From CBDCWO01 sp965223405 (GTDB taxonomy: Bacteria > Bacteroidota > Bacteroidia > Chitinophagales > Saprospiraceae): a stretch of 64,000 nucleotides of DNA. The position numbers and the translations under genes are program-made. The stretch lies in the NCBI GenBank assembly GCA_965223405.1, contig CBDCWO010000006.1:5518001-5582000 (forward strand). The letters run 5' to 3'. Position 1 is the stretch's first letter. Every line of letters starts with the position of its first letter. Positions 35,540 through 44,193 of this stretch are shown piece by piece. The notes beneath the pieces were generated by a model. That model saw only the letters and a program-made list of their open reading frames with translations, ran no database searches and had not been told where the DNA came from.

Positions 35540-36688
35540 ATGACTTCCTTATCTTGTAATATGATTATTGGAATCCTGATCTGGTTACTTGGATTTACTG
35601 AGCCGTCATTTGTGCTATTGCGGACCAATACCAAGCACGTGGGATTATACAGTGAGGTAGATACCATTCCTTCCCTCAAAAAATATGAAATCAAGCTAAA
35701 CGATACTAGTGATTTCACTTTGTTACTTATTCATGATAAAGAAGAGAATCCTGTTCATTTTGTGGGACAACTAAGGACACCGGTATGCCATACCGGAGAA
35801 TGTCTTCCGATAGCTCTTGACATATACTGGGATTTGTTAGGAAATTATCAAAAATTTGAACTTCCCAGGGACCGAATTTTGACAAAACTTGATCATATTC
35901 CCTTTACCAATAGTGATTATGAAAAACTCCAGAAAATACTTTCCAACGAGTACTCTATTTTAAAGAATTACAATATTGATGAACTGGTCGGTGGTAAATC
36001 AATTCCAGTTGAGGGAGGGATAGATGCAGTAACTGGAGCTACCTTGAAGACGATTAAAAATGAAGTTGTAGATGGCGCTGTATACACCTGCTATACTTTA
36101 TGGCACTATGTTCATGGCTTAATCAAGGACCGGATTCAAGAGATTACGACATCCTATCCGCACGATCAATTACTTACGCTGTTCTTAAACAGCGATCATT
36201 ATCCATATCTCTATTGGTCTGTTGATAAAGTAGTGGAATCTGTATCATCTCAAATTCGCTTTTTACCCAAGGTCTTGGGACTTATCGAAGATCCCAATAT
36301 ATTCCTGGGGAAATACGTCATTGCGCATTTACCACTCATACTACTTTCTCGTGATTCCATACAAAATCACTTGCTGGGACATTATCAAACCATACCTTAT
36401 GTATTGAAAAAGAGGATTTTGGATCGATTCAAATCAGTAGAAATGTCTGATGACAACCTGATTTTTTTGATAAAGTTAATCCCGGATATGAATAGGGATC
36501 TTCTAATAGATGCCTTACAGATTGTTGGAAATCAGCAAGAAATCTCTGATGCGGCCATTAAAAAGTTGGCCCAGTTGTGGGAAAATCCTGAATTTCGTTA
36601 TCGCGATCAGGTAATCAAGACACTTGGAGAAATACCATTAAAATCATCCTATTTGTTAAATAAATTAGAATCCTATCAACATGAATAA
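35540..36688 (+). CDS. exported protein with FMN-attachment-like motif and helical repeat tail
   Basis: 382 residues. A hydrophobic start ('CNMIIGILIWLLGF') suggests export or anchoring. The segment D-A-V-T-G-A-T at residues 162-168 matches the Dxx(S/T)GA(T/S) pattern at which ApbE covalently links FMN in NqrC/RnfG-type domains. Cys83 and Cys88 ('VCHTGECLP') could be redox-active. The C-terminal half (about 220-380) is helical and HEAT-like ('DAAIKKLAQLWENPEF'). The stop overlaps the start of the FAD-dependent oxidoreductase gene by eight bases. Flavin attachment is inferred from the motif alone; the family is otherwise unrecognised. Confidence 0.65.
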   Translation: MTSLSCNMIIGILIWLLGFTEPSFVLLRTNTKHVGLYSEVDTIPSLKKYEIKLNDTSDFTLLLIHDKEENPVHFVGQLRTPVCHTGECLPIALDIYWDLLGNYQKFELPRDRILTKLDHIPFTNSDYEKLQKILSNEYSILKNYNIDELVGGKSIPVEGGIDAVTGATLKTIKNEVVDGAVYTCYTLWHYVHGLIKDRIQEITTSYPHDQLLTLFLNSDHYPYLYWSVDKVVESVSSQIRFLPKVLGLIEDPNIFLGKYVIAHLPLILLSRDSIQNHLLGHYQTIPYVLKKRILDRFKSVEMSDDNLIFLIKLIPDMNRDLLIDALQIVGNQQEISDAAIKKLAQLWENPEFRYRDQVIKTLGEIPLKSSYLLNKLESYQHE

Positions 36689-38465
36689 ATTACGGATAGC
36701 CTGGACTACTTTGTGCATTGTTCTTTCATTGATTTCCGAGGGATTTGGACAGTCAATATTGATAGAAGCGGAATCTTTCCAAAATCATGGAGGTTGGGTA
36801 GTAGATCAACAATCTTTTGATGTGATTCAATCATCCTATCTGATGGCGCATGGAATGGGGAAACCGGTCAAAGATGCCTCTACTACTGTACAAATTGGTG
36901 AACCAGGCCAATATACCGTCTGGATTAAGACCAAGGATTGGGCTCCCTATCCACAAGGGCCTGGAAAATACACCCTGAACATTGATGGACGCCAAATTGG
37001 TAAAGTCCTGGGGAGTGATGGAGATAGCCGGTGGAGATGGATATTTGTAGACCGGGTGGAGCTTGATACTACGATTACGATTAAGCTCAAAGATTTGACC
37101 GGATTTAATGGTAGAGTTGATGCAATTATTATTACCAAAGAGGACATTAACAACGACTCGAATAGCCAAAGTAGGCTGGGTGAGATTCGTTTGGAGTTGG
37201 CTAAAGATCAATTTGTAATGCAGGAGGCAGGAACCTTCGACCTAGTCGTTGTTGGGGGAGGAATGGCCGGTACCTGTGCAGCCATAAATGCTTCTCGCCA
37301 GGGATTAACTGTTGCTTTGATCCAGAATAGACCGGTCCTGGGAGGTAATAATAGCTCAGAGGTGCGTGTCCATTTAATGGGGAACTGGCATCAAAACCAC
37401 TATGCTGGCTTAGGCCGCATTGTCCGTGAGTTAGACAATGGTGATCCGGGGAATGGAAACCCTGAAGGTAAAAAGTACGGAGACGATCGCAAACTTGCCA
37501 TCGCACGAGCAGAGAAAAATTTGCACTTATTTTTAAACACTCATGTCCATCAGGTGGAGATGAAGAATGATCAAATTCAAGCTGTCATAGGAAGACATAT
37601 AAAGACTAATCAAGAATTTCGATTTGAAGGATCTTATTTTGCCGATTGTACCGGTGATGGAACGGTTGGATTCTTATCCGGGGCGGATTTTAGAATGGGC
37701 AGGGAGAGTAAATCTCAAACTCAAGAACCATCAGCGCCGAATAATTCTGATAATTTCACTTTAGGAACTTCAAATCTCTGGGCAGCTCAGAGAAAAAGTA
37801 TGGAAAGCTCATTTCCTGAGTGCCCCTGGACAATTCAATTTTCAGATGAATATCATATCGATCAATTCCAATCGGATTGGCAATGGGAAACCGGTTTTGG
37901 AAATTTTAATACCATCACGCAGGCCGAAGAAATAAGGGACCATAATTTAAGGGCCATATATGGAAATTGGTCCTTTCTAAAGAACCAAAAGGCAGATAAA
38001 TACAAATTCTATGAACTGGTTTGGGTTGCTTATATCGGCGGAAAACGCGAGTCAAGAAGATTGTTAGGAGATCATATTCTCACTGAGACCGATATTGTAA
38101 ATGGCGTTCAATACCCGGATGGATGTGTAACGGCAACCTGGACTATAGACCTCCATTTCCCTGAGGCCTCAAACAGCAAATATTTTCCCGGAGAAGAGTT
38201 CTTTGCCTCTACCAAACATATCCGAGTGAAACCTTATACCATACCTTATCGCTGCTTGTATTCACGAAATATCACAAATCTGTTTATGGCTGGCAGGGAT
38301 ATCAGTACCACTCATATCGCCTTTGGGAGTACTAGAGTTATGCGCACATGTGGTATGATGGGCGAAGTGGTCGGTTTTGCTGCCTATTTATGCAAGAAGC
38401 ACAATACCATTCCCAGGGGTGTTTATCAAAACCATCTTTCAGAGTTAATTAGCTTGATTGAATAG
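36681..38465 (+). CDS. exported FAD-dependent oxidoreductase with N-terminal golvesin/CBM-like domain
   Basis: 594 residues. Signal peptide 'LRIAWTTLCIVLSLISEGF'. Residues ~24-155 form a beta-sandwich like carbohydrate-binding or golvesin-type domains ('SILIEAESFQNHGGWVVDQ', 'GQYTVWIKTKDW'). From ~180 an FAD-dependent oxidoreductase domain follows: 'DLVVVGGGMAGTCAAINAS', then 'PVLGGNNSSEVRVHLMG' and the C-terminal 'NLFMAGRDISTTHIAFGST'. This corresponds to the FAD_oxidored group often found near polysaccharide genes. It is translationally coupled to the FMN-motif gene, suggesting an extracytoplasmic redox pair. Substrate unknown, perhaps a glycan. Confidence 0.85.
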   Translation: MNKLRIAWTTLCIVLSLISEGFGQSILIEAESFQNHGGWVVDQQSFDVIQSSYLMAHGMGKPVKDASTTVQIGEPGQYTVWIKTKDWAPYPQGPGKYTLNIDGRQIGKVLGSDGDSRWRWIFVDRVELDTTITIKLKDLTGFNGRVDAIIITKEDINNDSNSQSRLGEIRLELAKDQFVMQEAGTFDLVVVGGGMAGTCAAINASRQGLTVALIQNRPVLGGNNSSEVRVHLMGNWHQNHYAGLGRIVRELDNGDPGNGNPEGKKYGDDRKLAIARAEKNLHLFLNTHVHQVEMKNDQIQAVIGRHIKTNQEFRFEGSYFADCTGDGTVGFLSGADFRMGRESKSQTQEPSAPNNSDNFTLGTSNLWAAQRKSMESSFPECPWTIQFSDEYHIDQFQSDWQWETGFGNFNTITQAEEIRDHNLRAIYGNWSFLKNQKADKYKFYELVWVAYIGGKRESRRLLGDHILTETDIVNGVQYPDGCVTATWTIDLHFPEASNSKYFPGEEFFASTKHIRVKPYTIPYRCLYSRNITNLFMAGRDISTTHIAFGSTRVMRTCGMMGEVVGFAAYLCKKHNTIPRGVYQNHLSELISLIE

Positions 38466-38630
38466 TCCCAATTGTCATCACTGAAATATTGGGTTTCCGA
38501 CTATTTTGATTTATTATCCTGAATTCTATTTTTTAAAAAGCATCCAGAACTAAATGACTTCGTGAAAAAATTATCAATCGAACTCAGGTTACTGGGAATT
38601 AGATGTACTCTGGTTGGACGCAGCGAACTT

Positions 38631-38951
38631 TTACATGGAACTGAAAATAATAATTGTACTGATAATTACTGTCATGGCAATTGGCACCGAAATTACTCCA
38701 ATTCCGACACGAATAGAGTAGGGGAGCTTGGAGTGTGCCGGGGATACCAGATTAAACACAGGTAGTCCAACGACTAATCCAATAATGATCCAAAGCAAAT
38801 AGTCACTTAACGGAGGATAACCCTTGCCTAAAATATATTGCCCAAAATTTTCATAAAGAGTGGAGTTTCCTTCATCTACATATCCGATAAAGGATACCAG
38901 CAAAATGGCCATGGTGGAGATACTGCCAATAACTCCAATATTCTCTTTCAA
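38631..38951 (-). CDS. small hypothetical membrane protein
   Basis: 106 residues, beginning at a TTG (38951) preceded by AAAGGAA. Three hydrophobic segments are predicted ('GSISTMAILLVSFIGYV', 'LLWIIIGLVVGLPVFNL', 'VGIGVISVPIAMTVIISTI'). No motif is recognised. It sits at the edge of a repeat-rich intergenic region, so it could be a relic, but hydrophobicity is well ordered and the frame is intact. An internal ATG at 'MAILLVSF' is an alternative start. Confidence 0.5.
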   Translation of the reverse strand: MKENIGVIGSISTMAILLVSFIGYVDEGNSTLYENFGQYILGKGYPPLSDYLLWIIIGLVVGLPVFNLVSPAHSKLPYSIRVGIGVISVPIAMTVIISTIIIFSSM

Positions 38952-38982
38952 CAGATTCCTTTCATGGTAATGGTGATTTTTG

Positions 38983-38999
38983 TCCTATTAAAAATAGGA
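38983..38999. repeat. perfect short hairpin
   Basis: TCCTATT-AAA-AATAGGA, a perfect seven-base palindrome at the left edge of the 39 kb repeat cluster. No U-tract follows on either strand, so it is not called a terminator. Confidence 0.5.
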
Positions 39000-39014
39000 A
39001 AATCTGTAAAATCA

Positions 39015-39040
39015 ACTAGTGAGTTCACTCTGAAAACTGT
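39015..39040 (+). repeat. repeat family D, copy D1
   Basis: ACTAGTGAGTTCACTCTGAAAACT, nearly identical to the right half of D2 at 39287-39307. Confidence 0.6.
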
Positions 39041-39067
39041 CATTTAACAAGAATACTTGAAATAATG

Positions 39068-39281
39068 CAAAATATTGTATACTCCCCCACCACCCTAACC
39101 CTAAAGGGCTCCGCCCACAAATCCATTCTTTACCCTAGCCCAAAAGGGAATGCAGTCGCGCATTCATTTACAGCAAGTTATGCGGGAGGACTTTCCTTTA
39201 GGAGTCGGAGGCGAGCGTGGGCAAATTCTAAAACCAAATTATATTTACCGAAGGCTTTGATGTTGACTTTTCAGAGTAGAC
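39068..39281 (+). repeat. repeat family B, copy 1
   Basis: From CAAAATATTGTA through CACCCTAACCCT, TACCCTAGCCC, GCGCATTCATTTACAGCAAG and GGGAGGACT, the sequence matches the reverse complement of 52261-52383. After an insertion here of roughly 30 bases, similarity resumes at TTTACC(G/A)A(A/T)GG(C/T)TTTGATGTTGACTT. A 91-codon open frame crosses it, but the frame is not conserved in the other copy, so it is treated as non-coding. Confidence 0.75.
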
Positions 39282-39300
39282 TCACTAGTGAGTCCACTCT
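39273..39300. repeat. repeat family D, copy D2 (28-base palindrome)
   Basis: AGAGT-AG-ACTCACTAGTGAGT-CC-ACTCT is a near-perfect palindrome centred on ACTAGT. Half of it recurs at 39015 and 39432 and, more loosely, near 18657, 51909 and 52185. Confidence 0.75.
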
Positions 39301-39430
39301 GAAAACTATCAATTTTCATAAAATGAATTATTTTGGATGAGATTTTTATTTTTTGAGATTCGTTGATGCCTGAGTATCAGCTAATTGAAAAAAATGAAAA
39401 TATCCCCAAAAGAATCATTTTTGGATTTGC

Positions 39431-39460
39431 AGAGTTTTCGGAGTAGACTCACTAGTACTA
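39431..39460 (+). repeat. repeat family D, copy D3
   Basis: AGAGTTTTCGGAGTAGACTC followed by ACTAGTACTA: the left half of D2 with a different right half. Read in reverse it gives GAGTCTACTCCGAAAACTCT, which also appears as TCTACTCCGAAAACT at 51760-51774. Confidence 0.65.
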
Positions 39461-39554
39461 TGTCAACGTTTGAATGACGAGTTGGATTAGAGTGAAGTTT
39501 ATGCGTGGGCAAGGCGGAGGTTCACGAGTTATGCCAGGCATAATGAGTGGTTCT

Positions 39555-39603
39555 CCAACGCAGCACAGACTTAAAATATGCCTAATCCATCCGTCAATTT
39601 AAG
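39555..39603 (-). repeat. repeat family E, copy 1
   Basis: On the minus strand the sequence reads CTTAAATTGACGGATGGATT, then AGGCATATTTTAAGTCTGTG. It aligns with CTTAATTGACTGATGGCTTA and AGGTGTATTTTAAGTCTGTA at 51703-51742. Its left edge overlaps the stop codon of the YidE/AspT-type transporter gene. Confidence 0.65.
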
Positions 39604-41237
39604 CTTGACATAGCACTAGATACCAGGAAAATTATCTGTACCAGTAGGATTTTGATAATTAACAAGGCAGGAAGTGCCAAGGAAAATCCAACTAACGGTA
39701 AATTATTCTTTGTTCGTTCTTTAGCGAAGTCCAAAATTGCGGGTTGATTAGCAATCATACCGATCAAAATAGAAAATGGGATTTTTAAAACCTTATGCCC
39801 AATCAACATAGTAATGACAGCAATCATAAATACGATAACTGCCCCACTTAGAAAGATCGTAAAACCATCCAAACTAAATAGGGTTCTAAAGAATTCAAAC
39901 CCGGCATTTACCCCTATAGTTGCGAGCAAAAATATCAAACCAATTTGCTGTAGTGTGTGATTGGAATTATAGGGAAGAGTCCATACTATTTGCCCAGTAC
40001 GCCTTAAACTTCCTAATACCAGTCCGGCAATTAACGGACCACCTGCATAGCCCAATCTAAAGGGAAGTCCTCCAGGCAGCGTAAATTCGACCATGCCGAT
40101 AAACAGTCCAATGGATAGCCCAATGCCAAATGAAAAGAAGTTTATTTTGGTAAGTTGTTCGTGGCTATCACCAAATAGTTTTTGCAAGGAGGGAATGTCT
40201 TTCCTATGGGCAACAAACCCAACTTGGTCCCCTAATTCTATGACCGTTTCACCGGTTGCCAGCACATCGTGATCCCCTCTGCGGATGCGTGAGATTACCG
40301 CTGAATATTTTTCGTTAAGATTTAAAGTGGCCAGCGATTGACCGGCGATTTCAGGATTGGATACAAATATTCTTTTTCGACCATATACGGATTGACCTTG
40401 GTCGACAAGTTCAGGCATTGCCTCTCCAAACAAATTAACCAAGTTGTCTATTTGACGCTCATTTCCGGCAGCTAGTACCATATCATCAGTTTGTAATTCC
40501 GTATCCCAATTGATTAGGAATTCCTGATCTCCCCTAAACACTCTACCAAAGACTACTTGGAGCTGATATTTTTTTACTAAGTCTCTGACTGGTATTTCCG
40601 TAATTTCCGGATTGGTAATTCGGATTCCCTGCTTCAATAGGGATTGCTTAACCGGATAAACCTCGGCGAGTTCCTTTTCCTCATTCCTTAAATTAATAGC
40701 AAACCACTTTTGACAACAAATAATGGCGATCATCACGCCCAAAACTCCCATGGGATAAGTAATGGAGTATCCAATCACTGCTTGATCGATAAGGATTGGA
40801 TTTTCCGCCCTGGCTTGCACAAAGAAGTCCAATAATGCCGCCAAGGCCGGAGTATTAGTAGTGGAACCGGCGAACATGCTTGCAACCATTGCAGGATCGT
40901 ATCCTGGCCAAAAAGATAATCCCACGAAAAGTAAAGCCATAAACAACATCATACCTATCAGAAAGACAATATCCTTGACTCCTCTTTGCCGAAACAAGTT
41001 GAAGAATCCTGGCCCACTAGCCAATCCTATGGTATAAACGTACATGGCCAATCCAAGAGTTGCAATCACATTAGGAATTTGCAGTTCAGGATCTAAACTC
41101 CCCACCAGCAATCCCATGAAAAGAACTGCTGCTACCCCTAATTTGATTCCTTTTAACCGGATGTTACCCATCAAATATCCAAGGGCAACCACAGCCATTA
41201 TAAGAAATACCGGATTAGATTTTAATATCTCGATCAA
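39594..41237 (-). CDS. YidE/AspT-type transporter with two RCK-C (TrkA-C) domains
   Basis: 547 residues. Around five N-terminal membrane helices ('VFLIMAVVALGYLMGNI', 'PNVIATLGLAMYVYTIG') precede a cytosolic part (~195-370) with two TrkA-C-like modules, then five or six more helices ('GGPLIAGLVLGSL', 'FLLATIGVNAGFEFF'). This is the duplicated YidE/YbjL architecture of the aspartate:alanine exchanger family. Substrate is likely an organic or amino acid, but cannot be read. It follows ndk by 21 bases, so they are probably co-transcribed. A repeat abuts its 3' end. Confidence 0.88.
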   Translation of the reverse strand: MIEILKSNPVFLIMAVVALGYLMGNIRLKGIKLGVAAVLFMGLLVGSLDPELQIPNVIATLGLAMYVYTIGLASGPGFFNLFRQRGVKDIVFLIGMMLFMALLFVGLSFWPGYDPAMVASMFAGSTTNTPALAALLDFFVQARAENPILIDQAVIGYSITYPMGVLGVMIAIICCQKWFAINLRNEEKELAEVYPVKQSLLKQGIRITNPEITEIPVRDLVKKYQLQVVFGRVFRGDQEFLINWDTELQTDDMVLAAGNERQIDNLVNLFGEAMPELVDQGQSVYGRKRIFVSNPEIAGQSLATLNLNEKYSAVISRIRRGDHDVLATGETVIELGDQVGFVAHRKDIPSLQKLFGDSHEQLTKINFFSFGIGLSIGLFIGMVEFTLPGGLPFRLGYAGGPLIAGLVLGSLRRTGQIVWTLPYNSNHTLQQIGLIFLLATIGVNAGFEFFRTLFSLDGFTIFLSGAVIVFMIAVITMLIGHKVLKIPFSILIGMIANQPAILDFAKERTKNNLPLVGFSLALPALLIIKILLVQIIFLVSSAMSSLN

Positions 41238-41258
41238 ATTGAATAAAAAAGCTATCCT

Positions 41259-41678
41259 TTAGAATAATTCAGTTCCCGCAAAGTGAAATTGAATTTCGCG
41301 TTCTGCGTTGGAATCAGAGTCAGCTCCGTGTATGGCATTTTCCCCAACACTGTTGGCATATAGTGCTCTGATTGTTCCAGGTTCCGCTTTAGCAGGGTCA
41401 GTTGCACCGATTAGGGTTCTGAAGTCCGCCACCGCATTTTCTTTTTCCAATGCCATAGCTACTATCGGTCCCGAGGTCATAAACTCCACCAATTCTACAT
41501 AAAATGGTCGCTCCTTGTGAATTTCATAAAATTCCTGAGCCTTATCAGTGGTGAGTCGAGTCATTTTCAAGGCTTTAATTCGAAATCCCGCTTTATTGAT
41601 TTGAGCTATTATTGCACCAGTATGACCTGCGGCTACCGCATCGGGTTTGATCATAGTAAAAGTATTTTTGCCAGACAT
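41259..41678 (-). CDS. ndk: nucleoside-diphosphate kinase
   Basis: 139 residues, standard length. The phosphorylated histidine lies in 'GENAIHGADSDSNAEREI', the family signature. 'TFTMIKPDAVAAGHTGAI' is the usual N-terminal strand. It balances NTP pools by transferring the gamma-phosphate. It precedes the transporter gene on the same strand. Confidence 0.97.
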   Translation of the reverse strand: MSGKNTFTMIKPDAVAAGHTGAIIAQINKAGFRIKALKMTRLTTDKAQEFYEIHKERPFYVELVEFMTSGPIVAMALEKENAVADFRTLIGATDPAKAEPGTIRALYANSVGENAIHGADSDSNAEREIQFHFAGTELF

Positions 41679-41898
41679 ATTTTAATTTTTTATCAATTCC
41701 TAAAAATGTGCGCAAAGTAAATCAAAAGGTCGAAAATAGCCTAAACAATTAGCATAGATTTTTAATTGCATACTATCTAAAATAACATATCCATCCCTGA
41801 AGCTGAAATTTATTTGATTTACTTAAACTAGTCATAAGGTCCAAGAAATATTTTGATATCAATTTTAAAAATGAGATTTTCGCATCTTGTCGCCAAAT

Positions 41899-42927
41899 AT
41901 GGAAAATCTAAATCATCTAAAAACACTACTTAAGATACCCCAAAAGGTAGTCATTTTGTCACACCGAAATCCTGACGGGGATGCCTTAGGCTCATCCTTG
42001 GGACTCCAGTTAATACTAAACAGAATGGGCCATCAGGCCACGGTAATTTTACCCAGCGATTTTCCTGCTATCTTTTACTGGATGCCCGGTGCTGATCAGA
42101 TTGTCATTGCGGATCACGACGTGAAAACAGCAAATCAGATTGTATCATCAAGTGAAATGATATTTTGTCTTGACTTCAATACTCTGGACCGCGTGGATAA
42201 CCTGGCGTTAGCTGTCTCCGAATCTTCCAAGCCCAAAGTATTAATTGACCATCATGTAGAGCCCTACCCATTCGCTGACTATATGTTGGTGAATACAATG
42301 GCCAGTTCTACGGCGGAATTGGTATATGAGTTTTTGCACTTAATTGGTGAAACACATCGCATCGATAAGGATGTATCGAAATGTTTGTTGACCGGAATTA
42401 TCACTGATACCGGATCCTTTAAATATAATGTAAACCCGGAAGTATTCGTTGTAGTAAGCAATTTGCTGAAAACTGGCGTTGATTATCAAGACCTGCAGTA
42501 TAAAATTTTTAACAATTTATCACTAAAGCAATTGGACTTGTTGGGATTCTGTCTGTCGCAAAGAATGGAAATTATTCCTGAGTACAAAGCAGCCATCATA
42601 TATTTAAATAAAGGTGATTATCAAAGATTTCGGATTTCTAGAGGAGATACAGAGGGGATCGTAAACTATCCGCTGACCGTTGGGAATATTATGGTTTCCA
42701 TATTTATTACTCAGCAACCGACTATAATTAAATTATCTTTTAGGTCTAAAAGTCCGATCATCGTGAATCAGCTGGCCCGAGATCATTTTAACGGAGGAGG
42801 TCACATACATGCTGCGGGCGGCTATGTTCATCTGTCCCTACGCAAAACAATTGATAAAGTGAAGGCCTTATTGCCATTTCTACTTGAACCGATAGATGAC
42901 CCATCAAAGATCAACAAAATTGTTTGA
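41899..42927 (+). CDS. nrnA: DHH/DHHA1 phosphoesterase (NrnA-like oligoribonuclease / pAp phosphatase)
   Basis: 342 residues from the ATG at 41899; a TTG at 41887 would add four. DHH motifs are complete: 'SHRNPDGDALGSSLGL', 'DFNTLDRV', 'VLIDHHVEPYPFADY', and the C-terminal DHHA1 'NGGGHIHAAGGYV'. Relatives degrade short RNA oligonucleotides and dephosphorylate 3'-phosphoadenosine 5'-phosphate. The FKBP lipoprotein gene begins one base after the stop, implying coupling. Confidence 0.92.
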   Translation: MENLNHLKTLLKIPQKVVILSHRNPDGDALGSSLGLQLILNRMGHQATVILPSDFPAIFYWMPGADQIVIADHDVKTANQIVSSSEMIFCLDFNTLDRVDNLALAVSESSKPKVLIDHHVEPYPFADYMLVNTMASSTAELVYEFLHLIGETHRIDKDVSKCLLTGIITDTGSFKYNVNPEVFVVVSNLLKTGVDYQDLQYKIFNNLSLKQLDLLGFCLSQRMEIIPEYKAAIIYLNKGDYQRFRISRGDTEGIVNYPLTVGNIMVSIFITQQPTIIKLSFRSKSPIIVNQLARDHFNGGGHIHAAGGYVHLSLRKTIDKVKALLPFLLEPIDDPSKINKIV

Positions 42928-42928
42928 C

Positions 42929-43837
42929 ATGGAATTTGAATACACATTATATAAATTATATTCTATTTGTTGCTTGGTTTTGATTCTTGGTTGCGCCAAT
43001 GAGAAAAAACAAGAAACTACCGGTAGTTTTGAAATCACTCCATCTGGATACAATTATTATGTCTTTAAAAAAGGAGAGGGTAGGAAAGTAGAAGTTGGGG
43101 AGTATGCTTGTTTTAATGTAATTGAAATTATGGATGACACCATACTGGTCAGAAATAGTTATGTGGATGGTCGCATAAACAAACTGGGGATCTTACCTTA
43201 TGGGCAGATGAGCCAACAGATTGGCCCTATCATGGAAGTATTAAGGGAGTTACATGTAGGGGATAGTGTAAGTTACCGCGTAACCGCTGCAGAGCTAAAT
43301 ATACCTCCGGAAGCTTTTCGTTTTAACCATATAGAATATATAATCAAATTGGAATATATTCAGACAAGAGAAGAGTATGAGGAAGAAAAAAAACAGTTTG
43401 AGGAGAAATTGGAACACCGGAAGGATTCAATCAAAGCACTCGAGCTGGGAGCAATAGATTTTGCAAAAACTACCGTTGAGTCCTGGCAAGATCAAGAGGT
43501 TGAGACTACACCAGCTGGGGTGGAATATATTATCCATCAAGAAGGGGATGGCAAACTACCTCTACCTGGTGAGCCAATAGCGTTGCATTTTGTCGGGATT
43601 GTGGAAGGAGAAGGGGTATTTGATAATTCATTTCAATCCGGACTGCCGTTTGTATTTCCTTTTAAACGAGGAAGTGTGATTAAAGGGTGGGACGATGTTT
43701 TTGATTACATCATCAGGGGATCGAAAGTGACTATGCGGGTTCCATATACTCTGGCATATGGAGAAGCTGGAAGTCCTCCCCTAGTACCGGAAAGGGCCAA
43801 TTTATATTTCTATGTTGAAGTAGAAAAAAATGAATAG
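42929..43837 (+). CDS. FKBP-type peptidyl-prolyl isomerase lipoprotein
   Basis: 302 residues from the ATG at 42929. Lipoprotein signal 'LYSICCLVLILGCANEKKQ'. Two FKBP-like halves are separated by a charged helical linker (~150-190). The first (~30-140) is degenerate; the second is well formed, with 'GEPIALHFVGIV', 'FKRGSVIKGWDDVFDYI' and 'VPYTLAYGEAGSPPLVPER'. It probably assists folding of periplasmic proteins. The gene starts immediately after nrnA, a pairing often seen in Bacteroidota. Confidence 0.88.
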   Translation: MEFEYTLYKLYSICCLVLILGCANEKKQETTGSFEITPSGYNYYVFKKGEGRKVEVGEYACFNVIEIMDDTILVRNSYVDGRINKLGILPYGQMSQQIGPIMEVLRELHVGDSVSYRVTAAELNIPPEAFRFNHIEYIIKLEYIQTREEYEEEKKQFEEKLEHRKDSIKALELGAIDFAKTTVESWQDQEVETTPAGVEYIIHQEGDGKLPLPGEPIALHFVGIVEGEGVFDNSFQSGLPFVFPFKRGSVIKGWDDVFDYIIRGSKVTMRVPYTLAYGEAGSPPLVPERANLYFYVEVEKNE

Positions 43838-44193
43838 TCAAGTTGAGTGGGGATTTATTACTCAAGTTGGGGTAGGGTCCATCTACATTGCCGAGAATTG
43901 TACTATTCTGCACACCACTGTTCTTCCATAGTAAGTTTAGCAGTATAGAATCGATAAAGATTAAAACCACAGTCTATCTAATCTGCAGACAAGCTTATAT
44001 ATGCCTCTTCCGAGTTAAGAAGAAGTAGTTGTACTAATTTCCCAATTGCCTATATACAAATTGGGTGTCGATTATCGTTTCATGTATAATCCCGGTATAT
44101 CCACATTGTCATACTGTACTTTACTTTTCTGGTTCTGATTGGTTTCAATTGAGAAATCAGATAATATAAAATCAGGTAACTAAACAATAAAAA
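43838..44193. other. gene-free spacer with an inverted repeat
   Basis: About 356 bases with no credible gene. An inverted repeat CCCAATT-(11)-AATTGGG at 44041-44065 may form a hairpin; it lacks a T-tract on the plus strand. No recognisable -7 promoter box was found close to the downstream dehydrogenase start. Confidence 0.4.

Noticed and set aside
39065..39340. 91-codon open frame across repeat family B
   Set aside because: The equivalent frame is interrupted in the copy at 52200-52383, and no protein features are present.
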